DNA of 64,000 nucleotides from Elgaria multicarinata webbii (taxonomy: Eukaryota > Chordata > Lepidosauria > Squamata > Anguidae), in assembly GCF_023053635.1 (NCBI RefSeq), contig NC_086192.1, positions 15,848,001 through 15,912,000 of the forward strand, read 5' to 3'. Shown here piece after piece: positions 44,801-59,000 of this stretch (position 1 is its first letter; each line of letters opens with the position of its first letter). Position numbers and translations under genes: made by a program. Under the pieces are notes generated by a model that did no database searches, was not told the DNA's origin, and saw nothing but the letters and a program-made list of their open reading frames with translations.

Positions 44801-47800
44801 AAAACACGAACGCTTTGGACACAAGTGGCTGCAACCGTTAGCTTACACAGCTTGAAAAAATCAGCAAGAACTGCTGTCGCGAAGCAGGCCGACGAGGAAC
44901 TAGCGACCAATCTTTGGAGGAAAAGGTCCGTCGCAGTGGCAATTAGCCGGGGCAGAAACTCAACCTTTGCATACTGCAGCCTTCCCCAACCAGGTGCCCT
45001 CCAGCATGCCTGGCTGGGGGATACTGGGAGGTGTAGTCCAACACACCTGGAGGGCAGCAGGGTGGGAAGGTTGTGGTACGGAGATAAGCCTGCCTGTGAA
45101 TACCGGATGGTGAGGGGGCAAAGGCGTGCCTTTGTGCCCACACTTGTGAGCCTGCAGGAGGTGCTGGATTACAGAACTTTGTTCTAATTCTCCCCCAGGG
45201 CTATAAGGCAATTAGCACCCTCTGGGCATTTTGGACCAGCTGCAGCCAGCATGGCCAACGCTGAGGGATGGCGAAGGTTTGCATTCCAGTCCTCTTCCAG
45301 CTTCATTGGCTGCCAGTCCAGGTCCGGGCCCGATTCAAAGTGCTGGTATTAACATTCAAAGCCCTAAACGGTTTAGGGCCAGGTTATTTGAAGGAACGCC
45401 TCCTCTCATATGTACCTGCCCGGACCCTAAGGTCATCCTCAGGGGTCCTTCTCTGCGAACCCCTGCCAAAGAAAGTGGGGCAGGGGGCTACCAGGAGCAG
45501 GGCCTTCTCTGCTGTGGCACCCCGGCTGTGGAATGAGCTCCCTAAGGAGGTTCGCTTGGCACCTACGTTATATGCCTTTAGACGCCAGGTGAAGACCTTT
45601 TTATTCTCCCAGCATTTTAACAGTCTATAAATTAATTTTAACTTTGTTGTTTTAAATTTGTATTCTAAATTTGTATTTTTGCATTGCTGCTGTTTTTATC
45701 TCGGTTGCGCTTTTATATTGTATTTTATATTATGGTTTTATACTGTTGTTTCGTACTTTGAACGGGCTTAATTTTGTGAACCACCCAGAGAGCTTCGGCT
45801 ATTGGGTGGCATAGAAATGAAACGAAACAAATCAATAATAAAAATAAAACATCTGGAGGGTGCTGGGTTGCCGCCCCCCAGTTTAGCGGGTCAGGCTCCC
45901 CCCCCCCCGAGACGGTGACCCAGCTGCGCTAGCAGGGCGCCGCCGGGCAGCATCTACCTGACTACTTTGGAATCCTTGCAGACGATGTGCAGCTGGAACA
46001 TGTCCCGGCTCTCCACGCTTTCCATCATTCTCAAAGGCACCTGCAGAGAGAAACAGGGCCACGACTGAGCAGGCAGACAAGCCAACGGCAGGATCAGCAG
46101 GCAGACGCTCAACCAGACACACACGCCCTGCCCTGCCCCACTTCTAGTATCACAAACAAACTGGGCAGAAGCTCAGTTGCGGGGAGCGGGCGGGGGAGAC
46201 TCTCATGAGTGATGCAGGGGAGATAGGAGCGGAACTGAGGAGCTTCTGCCTCCCGCTCTTTCCTTCTCAAGGCCCCTTTCCTGAATAGCTGCCTGGAGAA
46301 GAGGCAGCCGAAGCCAACGTTAGATCGCGGCCCGCAGGTCTCCTCGAAATTGCCAAAGCAGGAATGACCGAAGAATCCCACATGCCGGATTGGCAGGGAT
46401 CTTTGGGGGGAATCTGGCTGCCTCACATGCTCGAGTGACTGGGAGCTCTTTGTTCTGCAAGCGGCCTGTACTCGGTAGGTTGATCAGGAATGTAGCAGGG
46501 CGAGGGGGTGGGCCTAAACTGGATCGTTCAGCAGCAGCAGGGGTGGAAGGGTAGATGTAACAGCCCTCCGGCCCTTCCCACCTCCATTCCAGGGTTCACA
46601 GCAAGGAACACACAGGAATCTGCCGAAAAACAAGCGACTTACGTTGATTACAGAGTCCTTAAACTTGATATGGAGCCGGTAGTTGGAGATGGCAATGACG
46701 GCGTCACTTGCATGGCCCAGGTATTCCACACCTTCTCCCTGCAGCACGGTGAATGGAACCTACAAGAGAGGAAAGGGTCGCCATTAATGCAGCTGGCTGG
46801 TCAGGTTTCCAGGCAGGCCTGGACGCCCAGCCTAGAAAGAGGGAGAAAAGCATCACGGTCCAGCCCAAAGGCACTTGAGGCCGTACGCCCATGGAGAGTG
46901 AGGGCCTCATTCCGCTTGGGAATGAGCTGGAAAGGGATCAGGCACACTAAGATACGAAATGTCCAGGCTGACTCCGTCCCTGCATCTTCGGCTGATGGTC
47001 CGGCATTGTTGGCTACGTGAGGAGATAATTAGAGAGGCATAGAAGCCACGGCTTCAGTTACATCCCCTGCGCAGAATTAGGCCTCATCTAGAGTATTGGT
47101 TAGGCCTCATCTAAAGTATTGCGTCCAGTTCTGGGCTCCACAATTCAAGAAGGACGCAGACAAGCTGGAGCGTGTTCAGAGGAGGGCAACCAGGAGGATC
47201 AGGGGTCTGGAAACAAAGCCCTATGAAGAGAGACTGAAAGAACTGGGCATGTTTAGCCTGGAGAAGGGAAGATTGAGGGGAGACATGATAGCACTCTTCA
47301 AATACTAAAAAGGTTGTCACACAGAGGAGGGCCAGGATCTCTTCTCGATCCTCCCAGAGTGCAGGACACGGAATAACGGGCTCAAGTTAAAGGAAGCCAG
47401 ATTCCAGCTGGACATCAGGAAAAACTTCCTGACTGTTAGAGCAGTACGACAATGGCATCAGTTGCCTAGGGAGGTGGTGGGCTCTCCCACCCTAGAGGCC
47501 TTCAAGAGGCAGCTGGACAGCCATCTGTCAGGGATGCTTTAGGGTGGATTCCTGCATTGAGCAGGGGGTTGGACTCGATGGCCTTGTAGGCCCCTTCCAA
47601 CTCTGCTATTCTATGATTCTATGAATGCACACACCCCTTCCCTTTCCCCCTCACTTTTAAAACAAGGTCTTCAAATCCGAGACCAGCCCCCTCCCCCCCG
47701 GCTTTTTCTGATACTTAAAAGTGAAGCATGAACAGGATAGAATAATGGTTTACGAAGGTCACAGGGCAGTAAAGGTTAATACAACAAAACCAACAGAAGT

Positions 47801-50800
47801 CAGAAGTGAATACTTCTGTAGTAGACAAAAGGGAGTTCTTCTGAATTTGTTTTACGGGTGTTTAGATGGCAGTTTCACACATAGTTCCCTGCCATATTCC
47901 TGGGAAGACCAACACTTTTTCCTCCTAAAGGAGCAGCAGTTCAGAAACGGCAGAGATTCTGGGAGGCGCCGTACCAGGGGGACGACTCTTAGACCAGTTA
48001 CAAATTAATAGCTAAATTTGGATGGACTGTGGATCAGTGGCAGAAGAGCCCCTGCTTCCTGCACAGAAGGTCCTGGGTTCGAACCCTGGCAGCATCTCCA
48101 GGTAGGGCTGAGAATGAATCCAGCCTGGAACCCTGGAGAACTGCTGCTGCTGCTGCTAGCTAATGCAGACAATTCTGGGGTGTCCAACCTTTCCGGGCCA
48201 ATGAGCACATTTGGAATTTTAAGGTAATGCCATAACATAAAAACCAATAGAGGCAGGGCGCCTGGCAGGTGCCAAGAGAGGTATCTGAGGGCACACTGGT
48301 GCCCACAGGCACCATGCTGAAAACTTCAGAACTAGATGAACTAATTGCATGACTCAGTATGAGGCATACTACATTCCTAATATAACCAGCTAGGGCCAAA
48401 TAAGGGTGCACGTTATTAGTTATTTCCCAATTATCTTCCCCTCCCGCTACTTCGAGACGTACACGGCGTAAATACCACACACCCACACTCTTAAAAACTC
48501 TTTTCCCCCCAAAGGATGAGGGGAAGATGCTCTCAAAGGGTACCATAAGTTCATTCTTTGAAAGCGTGTGGCTGTCAGCCTGCATCACGTTTGAGCTGAA
48601 ATGCTAAAGCTAGCTTGTTTGCTTTTCTCGCTGGAACATCAAGGGGAGATCTTCTCTTGTCGTTTAAAAATAGATTGCTTTTTTTTTTTGCTGGTTAACT
48701 GAAAAGCTTAACACCTCCAGGTTTGCGTGAAATTGTGCAGGGGATGTGAAATTCCCATAGGACGGGGGAATCGTGCTTTCTGGAGTGCAATTTAGCTGAT
48801 GGCACCAGAAGGAACGCTGCAGTGCTTCACTTTGGCCTGGAAAGTCTGATGGGTTAAAAAAAACACAACCCACCAGTGTTCAGAGCTGAGCACCCACATC
48901 TTTGAAGCAACGTTGAGAATTTACGGGACCTGGTTTTATTCCTTAGAGAGGAAGGAGAACAAAAAAATTGTACACCAGAACACCCAGGCTGGTTTTTTGC
49001 CTTGTTACAACTCTCTGTGACAACACTGACACAGCAAAAATGGAAGAGAGCTCAAAGGCACTTCCCAGGAAAAAGATACGATCCCCTTTCTTAATCAAGA
49101 CACATAACTGTGATCAAGTATATGTACGCTCACCCACAGGCCCGCCAACCTCAAATTCAGATGCAGTTTCTCTCTGTTTTACTTGGTTGTTTGGATTTAA
49201 TATTGTGAGACCCAGAAGTTTTACAAGGTTTTATTTTTTAAACCCTACCACAAACCAAGTTAAGGCAAAACAAACATATCCTAAAAATGCATTCCCAGTA
49301 AGAAGTTTAACCCTGCCATGCCAAGAGCCAGCCCAAATAGGACGTCTCAAAGAGGACTTGGGAAGCCTCTGTGGGGAAAGAAGACCCCCCCACACACACC
49401 CCGGTTTGGGGAGAGGGATGATAATGCCGCTTGCTATGGGTCCTGTTTCCCTAGGGCCCACGGCAGGATGTTCAGGTGTTATGCCCCACTCCCAGTCATT
49501 TCTAAACCAACGTAGAAGTAAAAGACTGGAGAGTGATTTGGCATTGTGCTTAAGCCTGATCCGTGGACGGTCTCCAATGACATGGTCCTTGCTTAAACCT
49601 AGGGGGGTCACCTGGACTCAAACAACCAATCCTCACTTATTAGCTGCAGCTCAAAAGGCAACTTCCCCTTGTCGAAGATAATAAACATGCTCCTTTCTAA
49701 ATGCCTGCAATAGTGGTAAGGCGAAATAACTCAACCCATGACTCAGTTTTTAAGAAGACAAGGAGACCAGTGACCTATGGAGGTTGTGGGCTCTCCCACA
49801 CGAGAGGCCTTCAAGAGGCAGCTGGACAACCATCTGCCAGGGATGCTTTAGGGTGGACTCCTGCATTGAGCAGGGGGTTGGACTCGATGGCCTTGTAGGT
49901 CCCTTCCAACTCTGCTATTCTATCATTCTATGATTCTAAGGCAAGGTGACCTTCTGAGAGCTGTGCGTCAAAAATGGGACAGCCGTTTTAAGGAGTTACT
50001 TGAGTTAACAAGACACTGCTGGACGAACGTATTAGTCCAGGCCGCCAGCCATTTCATTTTGCTCCGAGCAATTGCAGTGCTGACAAAGATCTATGTAGCC
50101 CAAAAGTTCGATTCTTCTTAAAGCCCAAACTACCTGGCTGAATAAATGTGATTATCCCTTTTGCTCTATATTCCTTGTTCTGCGGGGCTTTTAAAGTGAT
50201 AACAGCCATTATGTAATAATATGGTCCATGCAAGCTTGACAGCTGAGCAACGGGAGGCGACTGTATTATCAGCCTTCAGTTGCTGCCGGCGAGCTCCGTG
50301 ACATTCAAAGGGCTTCGCCTCCTTGCTTTTCCTTGCCTAAGCTCATTGCCAGGGTGGCACGCAAAAATCAAACCCTTGGGTGGTCACATAAAAGGACATT
50401 TTGAGTTTTCAGTTCTTTCCCCAGCATTTAACTGGCTCTTCTTCTCATGAGTTTCCAGTGTCTCACAGGAAAAATGCTAACTGACCCTTCAAGGTGGAGG
50501 GACACAGCGCTTGATCGGAGCAGAGGCAAGGGACGTCCCCAACACAGCTCTGAACGGCACATGAACAACAACTGTGTGTCTGTGACACAGCTCTGCACTC
50601 GGGGGTGGAGGGAAAACAGGCCAGAATCCTCAGCGACCAAGCGTCTGGAAAGAGATGCCCTTCATGCCCTCCACCCCACCTCCCACCCTGTCCTTCAGGT
50701 TTTGCACCGTGCATCATTCCATTTGCCAGGGTCCCCCAGGTAGCTTACCTGTAAAGACTCTTCTTCCTTAATCAGCTCTTTGTGGGGGAACAAGTCCTTG

Positions 50801-52978
50801 GCCTGGATGTATTCCAGACTGGGCGGGCCTTCCTCACCCTGAATGCCAAAGAGAAGAGCCAACGCTCAGAGAGGCACAGCAACACACCAAAACACACAGA
50901 ACACACGTCCCAAACACAATACTGACGAGACCACTTGTACACTTCCTGCAATGTTCCCACCACCCACACACCTGCTCATACAAAAAAATCTGTTCTCCTA
51001 CAGTATGTAACTTTACAAGAACACAAGCAATACACCTTTTCCCAGGCAGAGACTAGCCAGCAAAGTCAGCAGGGCTGGGGAATGAGAAGGGTCTATACTG
51101 TGGGGAGACATTATATTAGCACAAAAGGATATGGAACGAGGGCTGCAGCACAGGAGTCATCTACATAAGAACACACCCTCCATCACCAAAACAAGCTCTG
51201 TGTTGTCCTGTTCTGGGTTGTTGGGTCTTTTTGCACTAAGTAGATTTATTCAGCATCACACTATTTAAAGCATCTATTCATATAATCTAACACTCAATTC
51301 TAAACATAATGTCTATGAACTACAGTGTGGAATAAAACACAACCGTTTTAGGAATGAAGGGCTGATGCACAACAACTCACAATCAGTTAGCGTGACAATC
51401 AAGCCATGAGCTTTCGCCCCTCTCTGGGAATACTCTGGCCAGCAGTGGGTGGGCACATGAATATCAATACGGTTCAAAAGGTTGTCCCAGCAGCAATAGG
51501 GAGGAACTGAGCCAAATATCTGTGCACAGAAGCACGAAACTTTCCGTAATTTCTGATCTAGTCTCAGGTCATTTTTGAACCATCTTCCACGGTCCCTACG
51601 ACCTCTCCAGCAACGCTAATCTATTTAAACCAGATCAGAAGTGGAACCCTGGGAACTAGTTCTATTTACTTATTTATTTATTTATTTATTCATTTATTTT
51701 ATTACATTTATATACCACCCCACAGCCGAAGCTCTCTGGGCAGTTTACAACAATTAAAAATGGTAAACATTAAAAGTACACAAAATTTAAAAACCATCAA
51801 ATACATAAAAAACCGTATAAAAACAACCGTATCCATTTAAAAAGAGCAATTCTGGGATCCATTAAAAACAAACTTAACGTTGTTAAATGCTTTTAAAATG
51901 CCTGGGAGACGAGAAAAGTCTTGACCTGGCGCCGAAAAGATAACAATGTTGGCGCCAGGTGGGCCTCATCGGGGAGATCATTTCACAGTCGGGGGGCCAC
52001 CACTGAGAAGGCCCTCTCCCTTGTTGCCATCCTCTGAGCTTCCCTCGGAGTAGGCACTCGGAGGAGGACCTTAGATGTTGAGCGCAGTGTACGGGTAGGT
52101 TCATGTCGGGAGAGGCGTTCCGTCAGGTATTGTGGTCCCAAGCCATGTAGGGCTTTATAGGTTAAAACCAGCACCTTGAACTGGGCTCGGAAACATATAG
52201 GCAGCCAATGCAAGCGGGCTAGAATCAGTGTTATATGCTCAAACCTCCCTATTCCAGCTATCAATCTGGCCGCGGCATTTTGCACAAGCTGCAGCTTCCG
52301 GACCGTCTTCAAAGGCTGCCCCATGTAGAGGGCATTGCAGTAGTCTATGAGGAGGCTGAGCATTCTCTGTTAGGAATCACTAGTCCTAAGAACATGAACA
52401 GAAACCTGGGGCTGTGCCAGATGAGGCCATGTAGCTCAGCATTCTGTTTCCCAACCAGATGCTGACGGGAAGGCCACAACACAGCCTAAATGCGAAAGCT
52501 ATCCCTACTGTTGCTATCCAACAGCCGGTATTCAGAAACATACTGCTCCTGATTATGGAGGTTCTGCAAACCTGCCATCAACAGCCCCCTGAAGAAAAGA
52601 ACTACAGATCTTTGGTGGGAAAGCAATGATGACTAAACTGCTTTATGTTTCTTGTGCTGGTAAGTTCCTGTTACTTTCTCCAAGGCCTTTGCTCCACCTT
52701 GGTTTGCACAAAAGGAACAGGGATTTAACGTTTTCTAATGAATGCCTCCCCTCGGTCCTAGCCAGGAAAGCCCCCTCGGCAGTTTCCTCTTTAAGGTGAG
52801 TCTTCCCCCTTCTGTTTCACATCTACATTTTTCACGGTCAGGAAGGAGGCTACCAGTCTGTAAGCTTTGAAAACCAGCAGGACTAGGAAATTTTTCAGAT
52901 TCCTAGGAACCAGCACAGATTCTTTGAATGAGCCTGGTGTTGGGGGATTTGTACAGCCCCAGGGATAGCCTGCACATA

Positions 52979-53021
<43 letters not shown>

Positions 53022-56000
53022 TAACCTTGTCAATGCTAGCATGGCAGAGTTAGCCCTTTTGTATTTCACAGTCCTGAAAGCCCATTTTCACCCTAGAAGG
53101 ACACCAAAGAAAAATGGAGGATATTTTCTCTTTCCTATCCATCTGTTGTTGTTGTTGTTTTTAAAAAACCATATGAACTGTGACAATAATAAATCGCCTT
53201 CCCCAGAAGGAATAGCTTCCGAGAGAGATTGAGGCGTCCTATGGGGTTGTGAACCTCATGACCTGTATTTGGGATCCGGCTTGCAGCTGAGAAGATCATG
53301 GACTCGGCTTTGGTTCTGCTATGCTAACAAGACCCATTGGGGAGTGACTGCAGCTCAAAAGACAGAACGTACACATGGCACTAAGCAGGTCCCGGGTTCT
53401 ATCACCAATGAAAAGATCCCAAGGATCAGGACTGGGAAGGATGTCTGTCTGGCACCTTGAGTAGCAGGGCTGGACGGACCATCTGACTCAGCCAAAAGCC
53501 GCTTCATATGTGAAAGGGGCCATAGCTCAGCGTGACAGAGCACATGCTTGGCATGCAGAAGGTCTCAGGCTTGACGCCTGGGCTTCTCCAGGTAGGGCAA
53601 GGAAGCAGTCCTGCCTGAAACCATGGAGAGCGGCTGCTGGCAGCCAGTGTCACCGATACTGGGCTAGATGGATCCATGGTCTGACTCAGTATAAAGCAGC
53701 TTCCGACGTTCCTTTGTTCATCTTGATGCATGATCCTGATGGAGACTGTATTAGACCAGGGCAGCTTTCCCCAACCTAGTGCCCTCTGGATGTGGACTGC
53801 AAGTCCCATCATTCCCAGCCAGCATAGCTATTGCCTGACACAATGTACAGTAAGATCACATATTCATTGATTTCTGTTTTATTAGCCAGATCTAAGAGCC
53901 AACTACCTGCAGTAGTAGTCAAGAACAGCACAGCTAAAGCAGTTTTATTAAAATGGAGTAAATATTTTTTTAGAATAATCATTTGAAAGCCTTCAGAGGC
54001 TGACACATTAGGGCTTTCTCCCCCTACCGAAAAATGTTCTGGCCACACAACAGAAGCAGCAAAGGCACCCATTTTAAGCCCAAGAGGAATTGATTTTTGG
54101 AACATTTGATCCAATTAGCAGACACAGCCTTTACCTCTGTTTTCAATCTAGCAATCACTGTGGTCTACCTTCAGACGCTGACAAAGACCAGAATTTCTAG
54201 GATGCATGAAAATTCGTTTTCCCCTTGAAAAAATGACATCATCCCTCATTGGAAATTCAACACGGAGACATCCAAGTTCACCAGTCACTTCTAAATATAT
54301 CAAACTAGGCTTTTGCTCGCTTTCAAACTTCACAATAGGAGCAATTTCACCTTTTATTAAGCACTCGTTTTCTCTTTCACTTTAAGGGGAGGCAGAGGAT
54401 GGGAAAGGCATTTAATAAGGCAAGACAGGAAATAGGGGAAAATGTTTCAGGAAAAGCCAGATTCTTAAGAGACTGAGATCCGCTAAGCAACAGCAACCAA
54501 GGGCCCAGTATTCACTGTTTCCCAAAGGAATGCTATTCTTCAAATTTAGATAAGAGGAGAATGTCAATTCTTGCATTTTTGAAGAAGGAACTGCTCTCTG
54601 GAAGAACTTTGTAGCCCCTGATAAAGATGGGATCAAACTGTACTCCTTTGACAGTGGCCTTGGTGCTGAAGCTTCTCCCAAGTTCTGAAAACAGGTCCAA
54701 TCAGTGGAATTTTTCCTTCTAAGCAACCGTCTGGCATTCCTCACGTGGCAACTGTGCAAACATGAGCAACCACGGATACACGCACACCAAGAACACACAG
54801 CACAGCATGGCTGCCATGTATTTGTGAGCATATTCAAGGTGACAGCACCCAATCTGTGGCAGGGACGCTCTCGGTAGAAATGGGGGTGTCGGCATTAATA
54901 TGTTCGCGTTCCAAGATGGTGTTCGGAAGGCAATCCAGACACCCAGAAAACCTGGCAAACCAGAGAGGCGGTGTGACAGGGAACATGCTGCAAAATGTGA
55001 AGATGGATAGCAAATCCTGTTGGAATTTAGCATGTTTCTCCAAGCTAAGGCCTCTGGGATCAAACCTGAAAACTAGCCTCCATCTCTGTGACCTAAAATT
55101 TGATGCTCGGGTTTTAAAACTTAGCCAACTGGCACAAACCACCGAGTGTTGCCATTATGAAAAAGTGGTCTCAGTGCTAATTGCAAAGGGCCTCATATTA
55201 GGAGGGCGAAGGCAAAGGCAGCTCCCAGGCGCTGGGGCACAGCGGTAACGATTTGCTGGCGTTTTCCGTGTCACTAAGAGGTAGCGCTGGGACAGCGCTC
55301 CTGTACATGCGTGCAAACACACGCTTGCGTGTACACCCCCTACCTGTCTCCCCCGCCAGAGGATGGAGATGGCTAGGCTCCTCCTGGTCTGTGCGCACCC
55401 AGACACCTCGCCACATGGGCCAGGTGAAGACAAATGGTCACGCCTAGCTGAATTTGCGCACGCCCTCCGCATCATCCTTCTGCCCACCCCATCACCGCCA
55501 TTTACGTGTCCCCTTTATATCCCGCCTCTCCTCCATCATTGAATTCAACGTGGAATACAGAAGGGGTCCCAGATGCAGACCTGCCAAGTTTCACCATGTG
55601 CCTTCAGGTCAGGCCACCTGGGGAATTTAGATTTCCAGCTCCTCAGGGCAGGCGCCCTGACGTTATTCCATGCAAGTGGCACTCTAGCAAATCGTAACAC
55701 TGCCAAGAGATACAGGGCGATTCAAGCCAACGCCTCTCCTGCCCCCACATCCGTGCGCCCTCTGCCACTGGATTAACCTCTCATTATGTTGGTACACCTA
55801 ACACCCCCAACCCAAGATACCAGGCAGGCATGGCGTGTGCCCGTATGCGCTAACAGAGCTTCATCAGAGCAACGACTTGTAAAAATGCACAGATCTCAAC
55901 TTGCACCGTGTGGCAGTGGGAAGGAGCTGAGTAGCCCGTAGGCCGCTTCCACCACTACCAGCAACCCCCCAACACACACACACACACACACACACTCTTC

Positions 56001-59000
56001 TTGCACGTCCCTCCTCCAACCTCTGGGGCTCACCCAGCAGTCTCTCCTTCTCAGAGAGAAGGCGTGTGCTACCAGACGTCCTCACGGCCTTTTCCTCGGC
56101 AGGTTAGGATCCTAGGAGGAGGCACGCGGGAGGCCAGAGGCTACGGAGCAGCATGCTGAGTAACTGCATGTCGAACTGCAGCCAATTGCTGCCTACCACA
56201 GATGGGTGTGTGCATGTGACTGTCTCTCAAATGAGGCTGGCTTACTAGGGGCGTGAAGCACGACGCCCTCCCGGCAACCAGACGGGAATCAGTGCCTGCC
56301 TCTCCTGGTTTCAGCAAGCGTGGAGATAGAGGGGGGAGGTTTCTAATGGGAAGGCCTGGCCTTTTCTCAGGCAGCCATGTGGCTGGGATCCAATGAAGCA
56401 CAAAGCAGATGCAACACAGCCCCCAGACTTGCACTTGGAGGTCCTGGGCAATTTGTCCGGAGCATGTCCTGAACTGCGTGGGGTAAAAGCCCCAGCACAG
56501 CAACGCTCCAGGGATAGGGAGCTAAACTTCTGCCCCGGTAGGCCTTGCCCAGAGTTTTTCTCAATGGGGCCTCCGCAAGGATTTTGCAACCCCAGCCAGA
56601 ACGGTGACCTCTAACCTCCAGGTGAGGATGGGGCAAGTGCTCCGGGGCAGACCCAGGAGAAGAACTGCAGGGTGAGAAACAGGAAGCATGCAGGACCAAG
56701 GTGAGGGAAGAAGATGGGGGAAGACGAGCCACTCCCAAGCTCCAGGCTGAGGAAGGCATACAAAAAAGGCCGGCAGGCAATTGGCATGATATGCTCCTTT
56801 CCCAGACGCAACCGCCCCCCCCCGCCCCTAATATCAGAAGGGGAAAGAAATGCAGGCAGGCAGCACAGAGAAGAAAAGGGGTGGGAGACCGAGAAAGGGG
56901 GAGAGCCCACTTACAAAGCAGTTGAGCATGGAGCAGGAGACGCGGCCCGGCAGAGTCATGGTCGCATCCAGGGGCGGTCGCTGGAGCGGGGGCAGGCAAG
57001 TGGCATCGCTTCCCGCTGCCCCCTCCGGCGCCAATGGCTCAGGCAGACACCGAGGAAGGCAACCTCCCAAGCAGGGCTAGAGCATCTCTCTCGGCAGAGA
57101 CGGGAGCAGGTGCGCTGGCTGCTTCAGCGGCTGCCGACAATGGAGGGGAGGGGAAGGCGGGAGGGGAAGGCAGGAGGAGGAGGAGGAGGAGGAGGCGGAG
57201 GAGGGGGGAGGAGAGACTCCACCTCCCTCGGATGGAAGCAAGATGAGGCTCTGCCATGCCAGGGACGCTCCCTGACAGCCAGCACAGAAAATGGAGTCAC
57301 CGGCTCAGCCGGCCAGGAGCACCCAGGGCTCCGCGAGCCCCGTCCACCCTTTGTCGTGGGGCTGCAGACCGACACCGCTTCGCCTGCCTCAGCGCGGCTG
57401 CTGGGGCCGGCATGCGCCGGAATGCCTGGGAACAATAGCTGCATCCACCGCCTTGCTTTTGTGTGTCCCGGCAGGAGGAAGACCCGGTCAGGATTCAGCT
57501 CGGAGCTCCCGTCCGCACGGAAGGATGGGAATCCTGTTGGCCGTGCCCCCCCCCCCCCCCGTGAGAGCGGAAGGGACACCGCGCCTGCCAGCGCTGCTGC
57601 TGCATAGCCACCTAGGCCTGCAATCTCCTCTGGCTGGGAGCCAAAGAACATCTCAGAAGCTCCCCCTAAAGCGTGACACAATGCACTCACGACACAGCCG
57701 GGCGGGCGAGGGGGACATGCTGTTCCCTCTCAGCCTGGTCCTGAGCTGGCCTTCCAAAAGGAAAAGGAAAGGAAATCCCTTCGGGGCGCTGCATCGTTTG
57801 CGTCAGAAGAAGGGTTTGCAGGTGGTCCAAGCGGAGGAAAGAGCTGCCTCGCCCCCAACTAGGCAGGGCCGGGAGAGGCTGCAGCTAGAAAACGCATTTC
57901 GTCACAAACCCGGGGACAAGCAGACTCCACCAAAATACTGTCCAAGAGGGCAGAGATAAAGACAACCGCCTCACGGATTCCTCCCCAAAGGGCAGTCACC
58001 CCGATTCTTGGACCTATGAAGATATATTCTGGGAGGGGCGTGTGTCACAGAGTGTCTCAAACCGCTTAAGAGTCATAGAGTAGGAAGGGACCTCAAAGGC
58101 CCTCTAGTCCATCCCCTGCTCATGCAGCTACAGCATCTCTGCCAGGTGGCCAACCAGCCCCTGCGTGAAAACCTGCAAGCAGAGCCAATGATGGGGACTC
58201 ACATCTCACACTTCTGAAGGCCAACGTGCTATTAACACTTCTAAAAAAACCAAATGCATCAGGACTTCTAGGCTCACCCCCATTGCTAGTACTCTGATGG
58301 GCTGCAACGTAAAAATTCGTAAGAATAATCGAAATAAAACACTTATTTAAACCCCTTCTCATTAACATTTATCTCCGGCCAAAGCATGCCGAAACTGAAA
58401 GGTGCCACAATGCTTCTGTGCAGGGCAATCCCCAGACCATGGAGAGGAATTTGCAGCAAACCTTTTTAAATACTGCCTCATGTTAGAACTTTGGCAGGAG
58501 GTCAAGATTTTACTAAGCAGCCTGGGGCTTCTGCTGACGAAGTAAAGGAAGATGCTGGTTCTGCCTTCTCTCTCTCTCTCTCTCTGTTCCTTGCTGGGTA
58601 ACAATTTGGTAATTTGTGTGGGAGCATAGCTCAGTGGGAGAGGTGGTATGTTTTGGGTGCTGACGGTTCCATATTCAGTCCCTGGTATCTCCAGGTAGGA
58701 AGGGCTGAGAAAGAACGCCCCCACCTTTAAAACCACGGAGAGCCGCTGCCACGCAGTGTCGACAATACTAGGCTAGAGAGGTTCGACTTGGCACGAGGCA
58801 GCCTGCCAATACTCCCCGCTGTTCTGGAACTAGTGTTCGATTTCGAACACATATGCTGTGCCAGTCTTTTATAAATTGCCAGCACGGTCTGTTGGTTATT
58901 TTAACGTTATAACTGGGGTGGGGTGGAGTTGCAAAATAGATTTTTAAAACCAAGTATAGTATACCTTGGTGAGACGAGATAGCAGAGTGAAGAAAGAACA

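Larger units (their letters stand above)
56900..57650 (-). promoter_or_regulatory. MTMR4: CpG-rich segment beside MTMR4 first exon A
   Basis: GC- and CpG-rich sequence covers variant-A exon 1 and about 650 bases upstream, interrupted by a GGA/GGC microsatellite (57171-57213) and a C run (57547-57560). It is the best promoter candidate visible for MTMR4 in the window. Confidence 0.5.

Noticed and set aside
57291-57959. 222- and 297-codon open frames on the plus strand near MTMR4 exon A
   Set aside because: Low-complexity, GC-driven, no domain, no good splice context; they overlap a promoter-like segment.
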